Below, one piece after another: positions 16,367-23,391 of a stretch of 37,420 nt of DNA (position 1 is its first letter; every line of letters starts with the position of its first letter). Position numbers and translations under genes: made by a program. Source of the stretch: Betaproteobacteria bacterium (GTDB taxonomy: Bacteria; Pseudomonadota; Gammaproteobacteria; Burkholderiales; SG8-41); the NCBI GenBank assembly GCA_900299145.1, contig OMIN01000106.1:1-37420 (forward strand), in the 5' to 3' direction. The notes beneath the pieces are model-generated. The model did no database searches. It saw nothing but the letters and a program-made list of their open reading frames with translations, and was not told the DNA's origin.

Positions 16367-17309
16367 AGCCTCCGTAAGTTCCGCGAGAAGAGATACGAGG
16401 CGCACTGACGTTTTTGCGCCATCGCGACGTGGTAATTTTGCTGCAATGATGCGCAAGCGCTTTGGCTTGCGCATTCACACCTCGATTCTACTGCTGTGGT
16501 CGTTCAGCGCCGGGTTACTGGTGACCAAGGGGTTGCTGGCGCTCGGCGTGCATTCGATGTTTTGGCGCTACACGTTTGCCGTGGTGGTGGCGTATGGCGC
16601 CTTTCTGATCGGTGTTCGTATCTGGCTCGCGTATGTCGGCGTGCCGGTAGACAGTGGCGGCGGCGGCAGTGACATGGGCGGCAGCCGTTCGGCGCGGCAG
16701 TCTGACAACAGGGGCAGTTCGGGGTCTTTTGATCTTCCGGATATTTCGCTGGGCCGCGGTTCAGGCGGGCCGGTGTTCAGCGGGCAGGGCGGCGGCAGCG
16801 GTGGCGGCGGCGCCAGCAGCAGCTTCGATGCGTCAGATGCGCAACCCTCGAGCCTGTTGGCGCTGGAGGGCGGTGGCGTCACACCGGGTGGTGGTGATGG
16901 GATCACTGGTAGCCTTAGCGGATTGGGAGACGCCGCCAAGGGTCTGGGTGATATTGGGGACTTTGGCGGAGACGGCGATGGTTGCCTGATTGCGCTCGCT
17001 GTCATGATCGTGGCGGGGTTGCTGCTTTTTGCCATCGGCGCGGCGTTCTTTGTCATCAGCCTGGGGCCGGAAATTCTGATCGATGCTGCGTTTAGCGCAT
17101 TGCTCGCAGGCGGGCTGGTCAAGGCAGGCCGGCGCATGGATCAGCCCGGCTGGGTGGGCAGCGTGTTTAAGGCGACGTGGTTGCCGCTCTCCATTGTGCT
17201 GGTGTCGTTGTGGATATTCACCGCTGTTGCCGCGGTATTGACGCCGCAGGCTCACACCTTCCCGGAAGTGTGGCGTATCGTGTGGCCCAAATTGCTGGAG
17301 GCGATCTGA
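16359..17309 (+). CDS. Gly/Ser-rich membrane protein of unknown function
   Basis: A 316-residue protein not assigned to a characterised family. Two transmembrane segments lie at about residues 40-60 and 65-88, and further hydrophobic segments at about 205-235, 240-260 and 275-298. Between them (about 97-200) is a low-complexity loop rich in Gly, Ser and Asp, for example 'SGGGGSDMGGS' and 'GQGGGSGGGGASSS'. The gene overlaps alr by eight bases and radA by one (TGATG), so it is translationally coupled to both, which suggests a conserved operon. A later start at 16446 (MMRKRF) is possible, since residues 1-29 are not hydrophobic. Confidence 0.75.
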   Translation: MAKASVSSARRDTRRTDVFAPSRRGNFAAMMRKRFGLRIHTSILLLWSFSAGLLVTKGLLALGVHSMFWRYTFAVVVAYGAFLIGVRIWLAYVGVPVDSGGGGSDMGGSRSARQSDNRGSSGSFDLPDISLGRGSGGPVFSGQGGGSGGGGASSSFDASDAQPSSLLALEGGGVTPGGGDGITGSLSGLGDAAKGLGDIGDFGGDGDGCLIALAVMIVAGLLLFAIGAAFFVISLGPEILIDAAFSALLAGGLVKAGRRMDQPGWVGSVFKATWLPLSIVLVSLWIFTAVAAVLTPQAHTFPEVWRIVWPKLLEAI

Positions 17310-18685
17310 TGGCCAAAGTCACCAAAGCCAAAACCCTCTACGTCTGCACCGAATGCGGCGGCCAGTCAGCGAAATGGCAGGGGCAGTGCCCGGCGTGCCA
17401 GCAGTGGAATACGCTGGTGGAAAGCGTTGCAGAAGCCGCCACGGGCGGCAATCGGTTCGGATTGATTGCCGAGGCCGGCAAGTTGCAACGCCTGTCGGAA
17501 GTGGAAGCGCGCGAGGAGGCGCGGATTCCGTCGGGAGTGTCGGAATTCGACCGTGTTCTGGGCGGCGGGTTGGTGGCCGGGGGCGTGGTGCTGATCGGCG
17601 GCGATCCGGGTATCGGCAAGTCGACGCTGTTGCTGCAATCGCTGTCGGCCATGGGTTCCACGCGCCAGGTGTTATATGTGAGTGGCGAGGAATCGGCGCA
17701 GCAGATCGCACTGCGCGCGAAGCGGCTGGATGCCGACGCAAAGCAGGTGCACGTGCTGGCCGAAATTAACCTCGAAAAAATTCAGGCCACGATCCAGTCG
17801 GAAAAGCCCGAAGTGGTGGTGATTGATTCGATTCAGACGCTATATTCATCCGCGCTGACCTCGGCGCCAGGCTCGGTGGCGCAGGTGCGCGAGTGTGCGG
17901 CGCAGTTGACGCGGGTGGCGAAGTCGGGCGGCGCCACCATTATTCTTGTTGGCCACGTCACCAAGGAAGGCGCGCTTGCCGGGCCGCGCGTGCTGGAACA
18001 CATGGTCGATACAGTGCTGTATTTCGAGGGCGACACGCATTCGAGTTTTCGCCTGATACGCGCGTTCAAAAACCGCTATGGCGCGGTGAACGAACTGGGT
18101 GTGTTCGCGATGAGCGAAAAGGGGCTGAAGGGTGTGTCGAATCCGTCGGCCCTCTTTTTGTCGCAGCACAGCGGCGAGGTGGCGGGCTCATGCGTGATGG
18201 TGACGCAGGAGGGCACGCGGCCGATATTGGTTGAAATTCAGGCGCTGGTCGACGAGGCGCATGCGCCCAATCCCCGGCGGCTGTCGGTGGGGCTGGAGCA
18301 GAATCGTCTGGCGCTGCTGCTCGCTGTGTTGCACCGGCATTCGGGCATTGTGTGTTTCGATCAGGACGTGTTTATCAATGCGGTGGGCGGCGTGCGCATT
18401 ACTGAACCGGCGGCGGATCTTGCGGTGATGATGGCGGTGGTGTCGTCGTTGAAAAGTAAACCCCTGCCGGCGAAGCTGGTGGTGTTCGGCGAGGTGGGGC
18501 TGGCAGGCGAGGTGCGGCCGGTGCAGCGGGGGCAGGAACGATTGCGTGAGGCGGCCAAGTTGGGTTTCACGCACGCGTTGATTCCCGCAGCGAATCAACC
18601 CAAGCAACCGATCAACGGACTGACGGTGATTGCAGTGGAGCGGATTGAAGACGCGGTGGTGCGTTTTCGCGACGGGTTTCGCTAG
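17309..18685 (+). CDS. radA: DNA repair/branch-migration protein RadA
   Basis: A 458-residue RecA-like ATPase that promotes branch migration in recombinational repair. It begins with a four-cysteine zinc finger (Cys13, Cys16, Cys27, Cys30), then Walker A 'GGDPGIGKST' at 97-106, Walker B 'VVVIDSIQT', the RadA-specific 'KNRYG' motif and a C-terminal Lon-like domain containing 'GGVRITEPAADLA'. The ATG at 17309 overlaps the upstream stop, with GGAGG eight bases before it; an earlier in-frame start lies inside the preceding gene. Length is as expected for the family. Confidence 0.96.
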   Translation: MAKVTKAKTLYVCTECGGQSAKWQGQCPACQQWNTLVESVAEAATGGNRFGLIAEAGKLQRLSEVEAREEARIPSGVSEFDRVLGGGLVAGGVVLIGGDPGIGKSTLLLQSLSAMGSTRQVLYVSGEESAQQIALRAKRLDADAKQVHVLAEINLEKIQATIQSEKPEVVVIDSIQTLYSSALTSAPGSVAQVRECAAQLTRVAKSGGATIILVGHVTKEGALAGPRVLEHMVDTVLYFEGDTHSSFRLIRAFKNRYGAVNELGVFAMSEKGLKGVSNPSALFLSQHSGEVAGSCVMVTQEGTRPILVEIQALVDEAHAPNPRRLSVGLEQNRLALLLAVLHRHSGIVCFDQDVFINAVGGVRITEPAADLAVMMAVVSSLKSKPLPAKLVVFGEVGLAGEVRPVQRGQERLREAAKLGFTHALIPAANQPKQPINGLTVIAVERIEDAVVRFRDGFR

Positions 18686-18750
18686 GCGCTTGCGTAATCG
18701 CTCACGTAGTCACTTATGAAATCATAGCCGCGCTTTCAGCCTTGGCGTTA

Positions 18751-19569
18751 CTACCGCGCCTTTAGCGCGGGTGTCATGAACGGCGCGAGTTCCTGCAGCA
18801 GTTCGTGCAGCACCTTCAGATTGCCGGCGGCAATGTCGCCGGATTTCATGTAGCCGTCCTTGCCTTGCAGATCGGTGATTGCGCCGCCCGCTTCGGTAAT
18901 GAGCAGCGATCCGGCGGCGATGTCCCATGGCGCAAGGCCAAACGCCCATACGCCGTCGAGCCGGCCAGCGGCAACGTAGGCCAGATCCAGCACGGCGGAA
19001 CCAGCGCGCCGCAAGCCGCTGGTGGTTTCCATGACGCGGCGCTGCATGCCAAGGTAGGCGTCAATGTGCTGATGTTCCTTGAACGGGAAGCTGGTGCCGA
19101 TCAGCGTGCCCTTCAACTGTTGGCGCTTGCCCACACGCAGGCGCGTATCGTTGAGGAACGCGCCGGCGCCCTTGGTGGCGGTAAACAGATCGTTGTTGCA
19201 CGGATCGTAAACGACAGCCTGCGTGATCACGCCCTTGTGCGCGAGTGCAATCGACACCGCGTATTGCGGAAAGCCGTGTACGAAATTGGTGGTGCCGTCG
19301 AGCGGATCAATGATCCACTGATAGTCGGATTTTTTGTCGCCGCTGCCGGCATTAATCGCGCCGGACTCCTCTGCTAAAATCGAATGCTTGGGATACGCTT
19401 CGAGCAGCGTGCGGATGATGGTTTGCTCGGACTCCTTGTCCACTTCCGACACGTAATCATTGGCGGCTTTTTCGCGCACGGCAAGCGCATCAAGATTGCG
19501 CGCGCCGCGGTTGATGACGCCACCGGCGCGGCGCGCGGCCTTGATGGCGATGGTGAGCATGGGGTGCAT
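18751..19569 (-). CDS. suhB: Inositol-1-monophosphatase SuhB
   Basis: A 272-residue Mg-dependent phosphatase of the inositol monophosphatase family. Metal ligands are seen in 'LAEESG' (Glu67/Glu68) and 'DPLDGTTNF' (Asp88 and Asp91), with the late 'WDIAAG' motif supplying a further Asp. SuhB also acts as a component of the rRNA antitermination complex in E. coli. The N-terminus 'MHPMLTIAIKAARRAG' matches betaproteobacterial SuhB, so the first ATG is kept. It is divergent from trmJ, an arrangement common in this class, with a heptamer repeat array in the 96-base spacer. Confidence 0.95.
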   Translation of the reverse strand: MHPMLTIAIKAARRAGGVINRGARNLDALAVREKAANDYVSEVDKESEQTIIRTLLEAYPKHSILAEESGAINAGSGDKKSDYQWIIDPLDGTTNFVHGFPQYAVSIALAHKGVITQAVVYDPCNNDLFTATKGAGAFLNDTRLRVGKRQQLKGTLIGTSFPFKEHQHIDAYLGMQRRVMETTSGLRRAGSAVLDLAYVAAGRLDGVWAFGLAPWDIAAGSLLITEAGGAITDLQGKDGYMKSGDIAAGNLKVLHELLQELAPFMTPALKAR

Positions 19570-19579
19570 GTTTTTGACC

Positions 19580-19614
19580 GTGAAATTTGAAACGTGAATG
19601 GTGAAACGTGTGGC
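19580..19614 (+). repeat. Period-7 tandem repeat (GTGAAAC units) between suhB and trmJ
   Basis: Five contiguous 7-base units: GTGAAAT, TTGAAAC, GTGAATG, GTGAAAC and GTGTGGC. They sit in the divergent suhB-trmJ spacer, immediately upstream of suhB. The register is exact over 35 bases. Confidence 0.75.
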
Positions 19615-19665
19615 GTTTCGCTGTGCCGTGGATTGTACGTGATATGACTTGATTGTGACCGGCCA

Positions 19666-20403
19666 GTGACTGACCCCTTAAAAAACATCCGCATCGTGCT
19701 GTGTGAAACGCAGCACCCGGGCAATATCGGTTCGGCGGCGCGCGCGATGAAGACCATGGGCTTAAGCGAGTTGTATCTGGTGAATCCGCGGCAGTTCCCC
19801 GACAAGCAGGCGGACTGGATGGCCACACGTGCGGTGGATGTGCTGCAAGGGGCCAAGGTTTGCAGCGATCTGGATACGGCGCTGCAGGGCGTGGGACTTG
19901 CTGCCGCCTGTACTGCGCGCAGTCGTGAGATTGCGGCGCCCGCCGAACCTGCACGCAACGTGGCGCGGCAACTGGTGGATGTGGCGCGCACGCAGCCGGC
20001 GGCGCTGGTGTTCGGCAACGAAGTGAGCGGACTCTCCACGGAGCAGGTCAAGCGCTGCCAGCGGGTGACCATGATCCCGGCAGATGCCAGCCACAATTCA
20101 TTGAATCTAGCGGCTGCAGTACAGGTGTACGCCTATGAGTGCCGCCTGCATGCCGTGGACGAGCCGCTGCCCAACAAGGCGCGTGAACTGGCCTCGCATG
20201 AGGAGCTGGAACGCTTTTATGCGCATTTGGAGCGGGAACTGATTGAGGTAGGCTTCCTGAGTGCTAAGGTGAACACTCAAGTGCCACAGCGTTTGATGCA
20301 GCGCGTGCGCCGGTTGTTTTCACGCACGGCGTTGGATGCGGAGGAGGTGCGCATTCTGCGCGGCATTGTGCGTACGTTGCGCCAGCCGAAAAAACGTGAC
20401 TGA
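19666..20403 (+). CDS. trmJ: tRNA (cytidine/uridine-2'-O-)-methyltransferase TrmJ
   Basis: A 245-residue SPOUT methyltransferase that 2'-O-methylates position 32 of several tRNAs using SAM. The knot motifs are clear: 'IVLCETQHPGNIGSAARAMKTMG' at the start, 'ALVFGNEVSGLS' in the middle and 'NSLNLAAAVQVYAYE', which forms the SAM-binding knot. The C-terminal helix extension carries a basic 'RLMQRVRRLFSR'. The start is a GTG at 19666; upstream there is no better in-frame choice. An AT-rich motif follows its stop within about 12 bases. Confidence 0.94.
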   Translation: MTDPLKNIRIVLCETQHPGNIGSAARAMKTMGLSELYLVNPRQFPDKQADWMATRAVDVLQGAKVCSDLDTALQGVGLAAACTARSREIAAPAEPARNVARQLVDVARTQPAALVFGNEVSGLSTEQVKRCQRVTMIPADASHNSLNLAAAVQVYAYECRLHAVDEPLPNKARELASHEELERFYAHLERELIEVGFLSAKVNTQVPQRLMQRVRRLFSRTALDAEEVRILRGIVRTLRQPKKRD

Positions 20404-20414
20404 AGTAGGGTTTT

Positions 20415-20444
20415 ATGTAAGTATTTGTTTTTATTGAATTATTC
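20415..20444 (-). repeat. AT-rich intergenic motif, copy 9 (near-consensus)
   Basis: Reads AATAAAAACAAATACTTAC on the minus strand, nearly identical to copy 3. It lies between trmJ and the predicted cysE promoter, just upstream of the -35 box. Confidence 0.85.
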
Positions 20445-20451
20445 GTAATAC

Positions 20452-20480
20452 TCGGCAATACCCCATAATTTTAGTATACT
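20452..20480 (+). promoter_or_regulatory. Predicted sigma-70 promoter of cysE
   Basis: -35 TCGGCA (20452-20457), a spacer of exactly 17 bases and -10 TATACT (20475-20480). A transcript would start near 20487, shortly before the cysE coding region. The -10 is strong and the -35 moderate (four of six). Confidence 0.6.
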
Positions 20481-20482
20481 AT
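20458..20482 (+). promoter_or_regulatory. Candidate IscR type-1 site overlapping the cysE promoter
   Basis: A 25-base imperfect palindrome, ATACCCCATA / ATTTTAGTATACTAT, compared with the E. coli type-1 IscR consensus ATASYYGACT / RWWWYAGTCRRSTAT. I count 20 of 25 positions as matches, including both outer ATA/TAT ends and the central A/T block. The mismatches fall in the GACT/AGTC half-sites, which weakens the case. It covers the spacer and -10 box, so bound IscR would block RNA polymerase. Confidence 0.45.
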
Positions 20483-20533
20483 TGACCTGAAAACCCTTGC
20501 TGGACGTTGCTGGATAAAGCGCCATTCATTGCC

Positions 20534-21235
20534 GTGATTTCCCTGTTCTCCCGTATCCAAGAAGAGATCGCCGTGGTGTTCGAACGCGACCCCGCCGCGC
20601 GCAATACTTGGGAAGTGATCACCTGTTATCCGGGCTTTCACGCCATGATGACGCATCGCCTCGCGCATGCGCTATGGGGCGCGGGCGCCAAGTGGCTGGC
20701 GCGTTTTGTGTCGCACTTCGGGCGGTGGGCGACGGGCATCGAAATTCATCCCGGCGCCACCATCGGCCGGCGTTTTTTCATCGATCACGGCATGGGTGTG
20801 GTCATCGGTGAAACCGCGGAAATCGGAGACGATTGCACGTTGTACCACGGGGTCACGCTCGGCGGCACGTCGTGGAACAAGGGTAAGCGCCACCCGACGC
20901 TGGGCAAGGGCGTGGTCATCGGCGCCGGCGCCAAGGTGCTTGGGCCGATTACCGTGGGCGATCAGGCCAAAATCGGCTCCAATGCGGTGGTGGTGAAGGA
21001 TGTGCCGCCGGGGGCGACGGCAGTTGGCATCCCGGCCCGCGTGGTGCAGGCGGCGGATACCAACGGGAGATTCGCCGCTTACGCCGTCGGGCGTGACGAA
21101 AACGATCCGCTCACCGGCGCCATCAATGAACTCATCAACCACAGCGGCGATACCGACAAGCGCATTGAGGAATTGACCGCGGCGATGGAGCAACTGAGCC
21201 AGATGCTGCTGGCGCAGGAGAAAAAGCGCGCGTGA
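20534..21235 (+). CDS. cysE: Serine O-acetyltransferase
   Basis: A protein of about 233 residues that acetylates L-serine with acetyl-CoA, the first step of cysteine synthesis. It has a short alpha-helical N-terminal region, then a left-handed beta-helix: '[18 protein letters not shown]', '[32 protein letters not shown]' and '[20 protein letters not shown]'. Family members start at 'MFSR'; here the equivalent codon is CTG (20543), so the true start is either GTG at 20534, chosen here, or TTG at 20507. Neither has a clear ribosome site. It sits directly before iscR and the suf operon, matching its job of supplying cysteine as sulfur source. Confidence 0.93.
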   Translation: MISLFSRIQEEIAVVFERDPAARNTWEVITCYPGFHAMMTHRLAHALWGAGAKWLARFVSHFGRWATGIEIHPGATIGRRFFIDHGMGVVIGETAEIGDDCTLYHGVTLGGTSWNKGKRHPTLGKGVVIGAGAKVLGPITVGDQAKIGSNAVVVKDVPPGATAVGIPARVVQAADTNGRFAAYAVGRDENDPLTGAINELINHSGDTDKRIEELTAAMEQLSQMLLAQEKKRA

Positions 21236-21269
21236 GGGTAGGTGGCGTGCCCTGCGGCTTTCTGAAATC

Positions 21270-21294
21270 TTACTTGACTAATTCTGTCGGAATA
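21270..21294 (+). promoter_or_regulatory. IscR type-1 binding site, proximal suf operon promoter
   Basis: TTGACTAATTCTGTCGG with flanks agrees with the type-1 IscR consensus in the half-sites GACT (21276-21279) and GTC, and in the central A/T block. It covers the -35 box TTGACT, as expected for autorepression by [2Fe-2S]-IscR. Confidence 0.65.
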
Positions 21295-21302
21295 GGTAAA
21301 GT
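21274..21302 (+). promoter_or_regulatory. Predicted iscR promoter
   Basis: -35 TTGACT (21274-21279), 17-base spacer and -10 TAAAGT (21297-21302). A second pair, TTGACA (21302-21307) and CATAAA (21325-21330), again with a 17-base spacer, is an alternative; its -10 would lie inside the AT-rich motif. Confidence 0.55.
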
Positions 21303-21320
21303 TGACAGGATTAGTGGGTA
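21300..21320 (+). promoter_or_regulatory. Possible second IscR site
   Basis: GTTGACAGGATTAGTGGGTAT resembles the first site in half-sites GACA and AGT and in the terminal GGGTAT, but has one base fewer between them. A tandem arrangement of two sites would fit strong autoregulation. Confidence 0.4.
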
Positions 21321-21323
21321 TTT

Positions 21324-21354
21324 TCATAAACATCTGTTTTAAAACACTTTTTAG
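21324..21354 (-). repeat. AT-rich intergenic motif, copy 10
   Basis: Diverged copy with core AAAACAGATGTTTATGA on the minus strand, in the iscR leader. On the plus strand it ends TTTTTAGG, and AGGTG lies six bases before the iscR ATG, so the motif edge again provides a ribosome-binding sequence. Confidence 0.7.
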
Positions 21355-21362
21355 GTGTCGCC

Positions 21363-21836
21363 ATGCGGCTTACAACCAAGGGCAGATTCGCGGTAACAGC
21401 GATGGTCGATTTGGGCCTGCGCCACGGCAAAGGGCCGGTGACGCTCGCCGAAATCAGCGCGAGGCAGAAGATATCGCTGTCTTACCTGGAACAGCTGTTT
21501 GGCAAACTGCGCCGCAAGGAAATTGTCGAAAGCGTGCGCGGGCCGGGCGGCGGTTACCTGATGGGCAAAGACATGCGCCAGCTGACCGTGTCCGAAATCA
21601 TACTGGCGGTGGACGAACCGATTGATGCCACGCAATGCGGCGGCAAGGAAAACTGCCACGATGACGGCAAGTGCATCACACACGATCTGTGGGCTTCGCT
21701 CAACGCGCGCATTTTTGAATACCTGGGTTCGGTGACGTTGCAGCAACTGGTGGATAACCACCGCGCGAAGGAAGCCGGTGTGTCGCCCATGCTGGATATG
21801 CGTGGCCTGGGCAAGACTGAGACGGTTTCGGTATAG
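21363..21836 (+). CDS. iscR: Fe-S cluster regulator IscR (Rrf2 family)
   Basis: A 157-residue Rrf2-type winged-helix regulator that senses [2Fe-2S] status. The ligands Cys92, Cys98, Cys104 and His107 are at the same numbers as in E. coli IscR ('CGGKENCHDDGKCITH'). The DNA-binding helix includes 'LSYLEQLFGKLRR' and the wing 'VRGPGGGYLM'. It heads the Fe-S operon and is preceded by one or two IscR-like sites, so autoregulation is expected. The ATG at 21363 is the only family-consistent start. Confidence 0.96.
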   Translation: MRLTTKGRFAVTAMVDLGLRHGKGPVTLAEISARQKISLSYLEQLFGKLRRKEIVESVRGPGGGYLMGKDMRQLTVSEIILAVDEPIDATQCGGKENCHDDGKCITHDLWASLNARIFEYLGSVTLQQLVDNHRAKEAGVSPMLDMRGLGKTETVSV

Positions 21837-21894
21837 GAGAGCGGTGCGGAGTTTGCCGCGCCAGAGCGAAGCACTATTCCCAATCCCGCCAACG

Positions 21895-23037
21895 ATGTTC
21901 ACCTACTTCGACCACAACGCCACCACGCCGCTGGAGCCGCGCGTGCTTGATGCGATGCTGCCGTTTCTGCGCGAGCAGTACGGCAATGCGTCAAGCCGCC
22001 ACGACATGGGCATCACCGCGCGCCGGGCGATTGATGCGGCGCGCGAGCAGGTGGCGGCACTGGTGAACGTGCGGCCGCAGCAAGTAGTGTTTACCTCCGG
22101 CGGCACCGAAGCGAACAACCTTTTTATCAAGGGCGCGGCGGAGATTTTGAAGCCCGCGCAAGTTGCGGTGAGTGCCATCGAGCACCCGTGCGTGGCACGG
22201 CCCGCGGAGGCGTTGGCCAGGCGTGGCTGGAGCGTGCGCAAGCTCGCGGTGACGGGCGAAGGCGTGGTGAATCTCGCAGATGTGGATGCTGCGCTGCAGG
22301 TCAGGACTGGCATCGTCTCGGTGATGCTGGCGAACAACGAAACCGGTGTGATTCAGCCGGTGGCGGCAGTTGCTGAACGTGCGCGCGCCGCAAAAGCATG
22401 GATGCACACGGATGCGGTGCAGGCGTTGGGCAAGATTCCCGTGGATTTCGAAGCGCTGGGTGTGCAGGCCATGACCGTTTCCGCACACAAGATCTACGGC
22501 CCCAAGGGCAGTGGTGCGCTGATCCTCGACAAGCGCATTGAACTCGCGCCGCTGCTCTCTGGCGGCGGGCATGAATTCGGCATGCGCTCCGGCACGGAGA
22601 ATGTCGCTGCCATCGTGGGCTTTGGCGTGGCGGCAGAGATTGCGGCAGAACGCATGGACAAACTTGCGTCTCGATTGGAAGGCTTGCGCGCGCGTTTGGA
22701 GGCCGGACTGACCCAACTGGGCGCGGTGATATTCGGCGCGAAGGCAGCGCGTGTGCCCAACACCAGTTACTTTGCCTTCGAGGGCATCGACGGCGAAACA
22801 CTGATCATCGAGCTCGACAAAATGGGCTTTGGCGTGGCGGCGGGTGCGGCGTGTTCGAGTACGAATCCGGAACCGTCCGCGACGTTGACAGCGATGGGCG
22901 TCGTGCCGGAAATCGCACGCGGCGCGGTGCGTTTTTCGCTCGGTGTTGCGAATACCGCCAGCGATGTAGATGCTTTTCTGGTGGCGCTTAACAGCGTGGT
23001 CCAACGATTCCGTGGTTTAACAGCGATGGTGGCGTGA
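21895..23037 (+). CDS. Cysteine desulfurase, NifS/IscS group (class I)
   Basis: A 380-residue PLP enzyme that releases sulfur from cysteine as a persulfide. Lys199 in 'VSAHKIYGPKG' binds PLP and Cys320 in 'GAACSSTNPEPS' is the catalytic cysteine on the extended mobile loop of class I enzymes. The N-terminus 'FTYFDHNATTP' sets the start at 21895. It lacks the IscS C-terminal tail that docks IscU, in keeping with the absence of an IscU/HscAB/Fdx set here. It may be a NifS-like provider for SUF or other thiolation pathways. Its stop overlaps the sufA start by one base. Confidence 0.92.
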   Translation: MFTYFDHNATTPLEPRVLDAMLPFLREQYGNASSRHDMGITARRAIDAAREQVAALVNVRPQQVVFTSGGTEANNLFIKGAAEILKPAQVAVSAIEHPCVARPAEALARRGWSVRKLAVTGEGVVNLADVDAALQVRTGIVSVMLANNETGVIQPVAAVAERARAAKAWMHTDAVQALGKIPVDFEALGVQAMTVSAHKIYGPKGSGALILDKRIELAPLLSGGGHEFGMRSGTENVAAIVGFGVAAEIAAERMDKLASRLEGLRARLEAGLTQLGAVIFGAKAARVPNTSYFAFEGIDGETLIIELDKMGFGVAAGAACSSTNPEPSATLTAMGVVPEIARGAVRFSLGVANTASDVDAFLVALNSVVQRFRGLTAMVA

Positions 23038-23372
23038 TGATTCAATTGACGGAAAACGCAGCAAAACAGATCAAGACCCAGTTAAGCAAGCGCGGCAAAG
23101 GCTTGGGCCTGCGCGTGGGCATAAAGAAAAACGGCTGTTCCGGTTGGGCTTACACCTATGATTACGCCGACGAAGTGCGTGCGGGCGACCAGGTGTTTGA
23201 AGCCTATGACTCGAAACTGGTGGTGGATGAAAAGAGTCTTGAGTTCATCGACGGCTCGAAGCTTGATTTCGTCAAAGACGGCCTGAAGCAGGTATTCAAG
23301 TTTGACAATCCGAACGTGGATGCCACCTGCGGCTGCGGCGAGAGTTTCAGTGTCAAAGAAAAAACACAATAA
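23037..23372 (+). CDS. sufA: A-type Fe-S carrier (SufA/IscA family)
   Basis: A 111-residue A-type carrier with the three conserved cysteines: Cys34 in 'KKNGCSGWAY' and Cys98/Cys100 in 'ATCGCGESF'. These proteins receive clusters from the SufBCD scaffold and pass them to apo-targets. The one-base stop/start overlap (TGATG) with the desulfurase fixes the start. SufA and IscA are hard to separate by sequence; position immediately before sufB supports SufA. Its TAA stop is formed by the AT-rich motif. Confidence 0.92.
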   Translation: MIQLTENAAKQIKTQLSKRGKGLGLRVGIKKNGCSGWAYTYDYADEVRAGDQVFEAYDSKLVVDEKSLEFIDGSKLDFVKDGLKQVFKFDNPNVDATCGCGESFSVKEKTQ

Positions 23373-23388
23373 AAACAAATAGTTGTGG
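23359..23388 (+). repeat. AT-rich intergenic motif, copy 11
   Basis: Core AAAACAAATAGTTGTGG. It bridges the sufA stop (23370-23372) and the sufB start (23392), an 18-base gap filled almost wholly by motif. No Shine-Dalgarno sequence is apparent for sufB. Confidence 0.8.
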
Positions 23389-23391
23389 CGT

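Noticed and set aside
18754-18770. Hairpin CCGCGC / GCGCGG near the suhB end as a terminator
   Set aside because: It lies inside the last suhB codons and has no T tract on either side.
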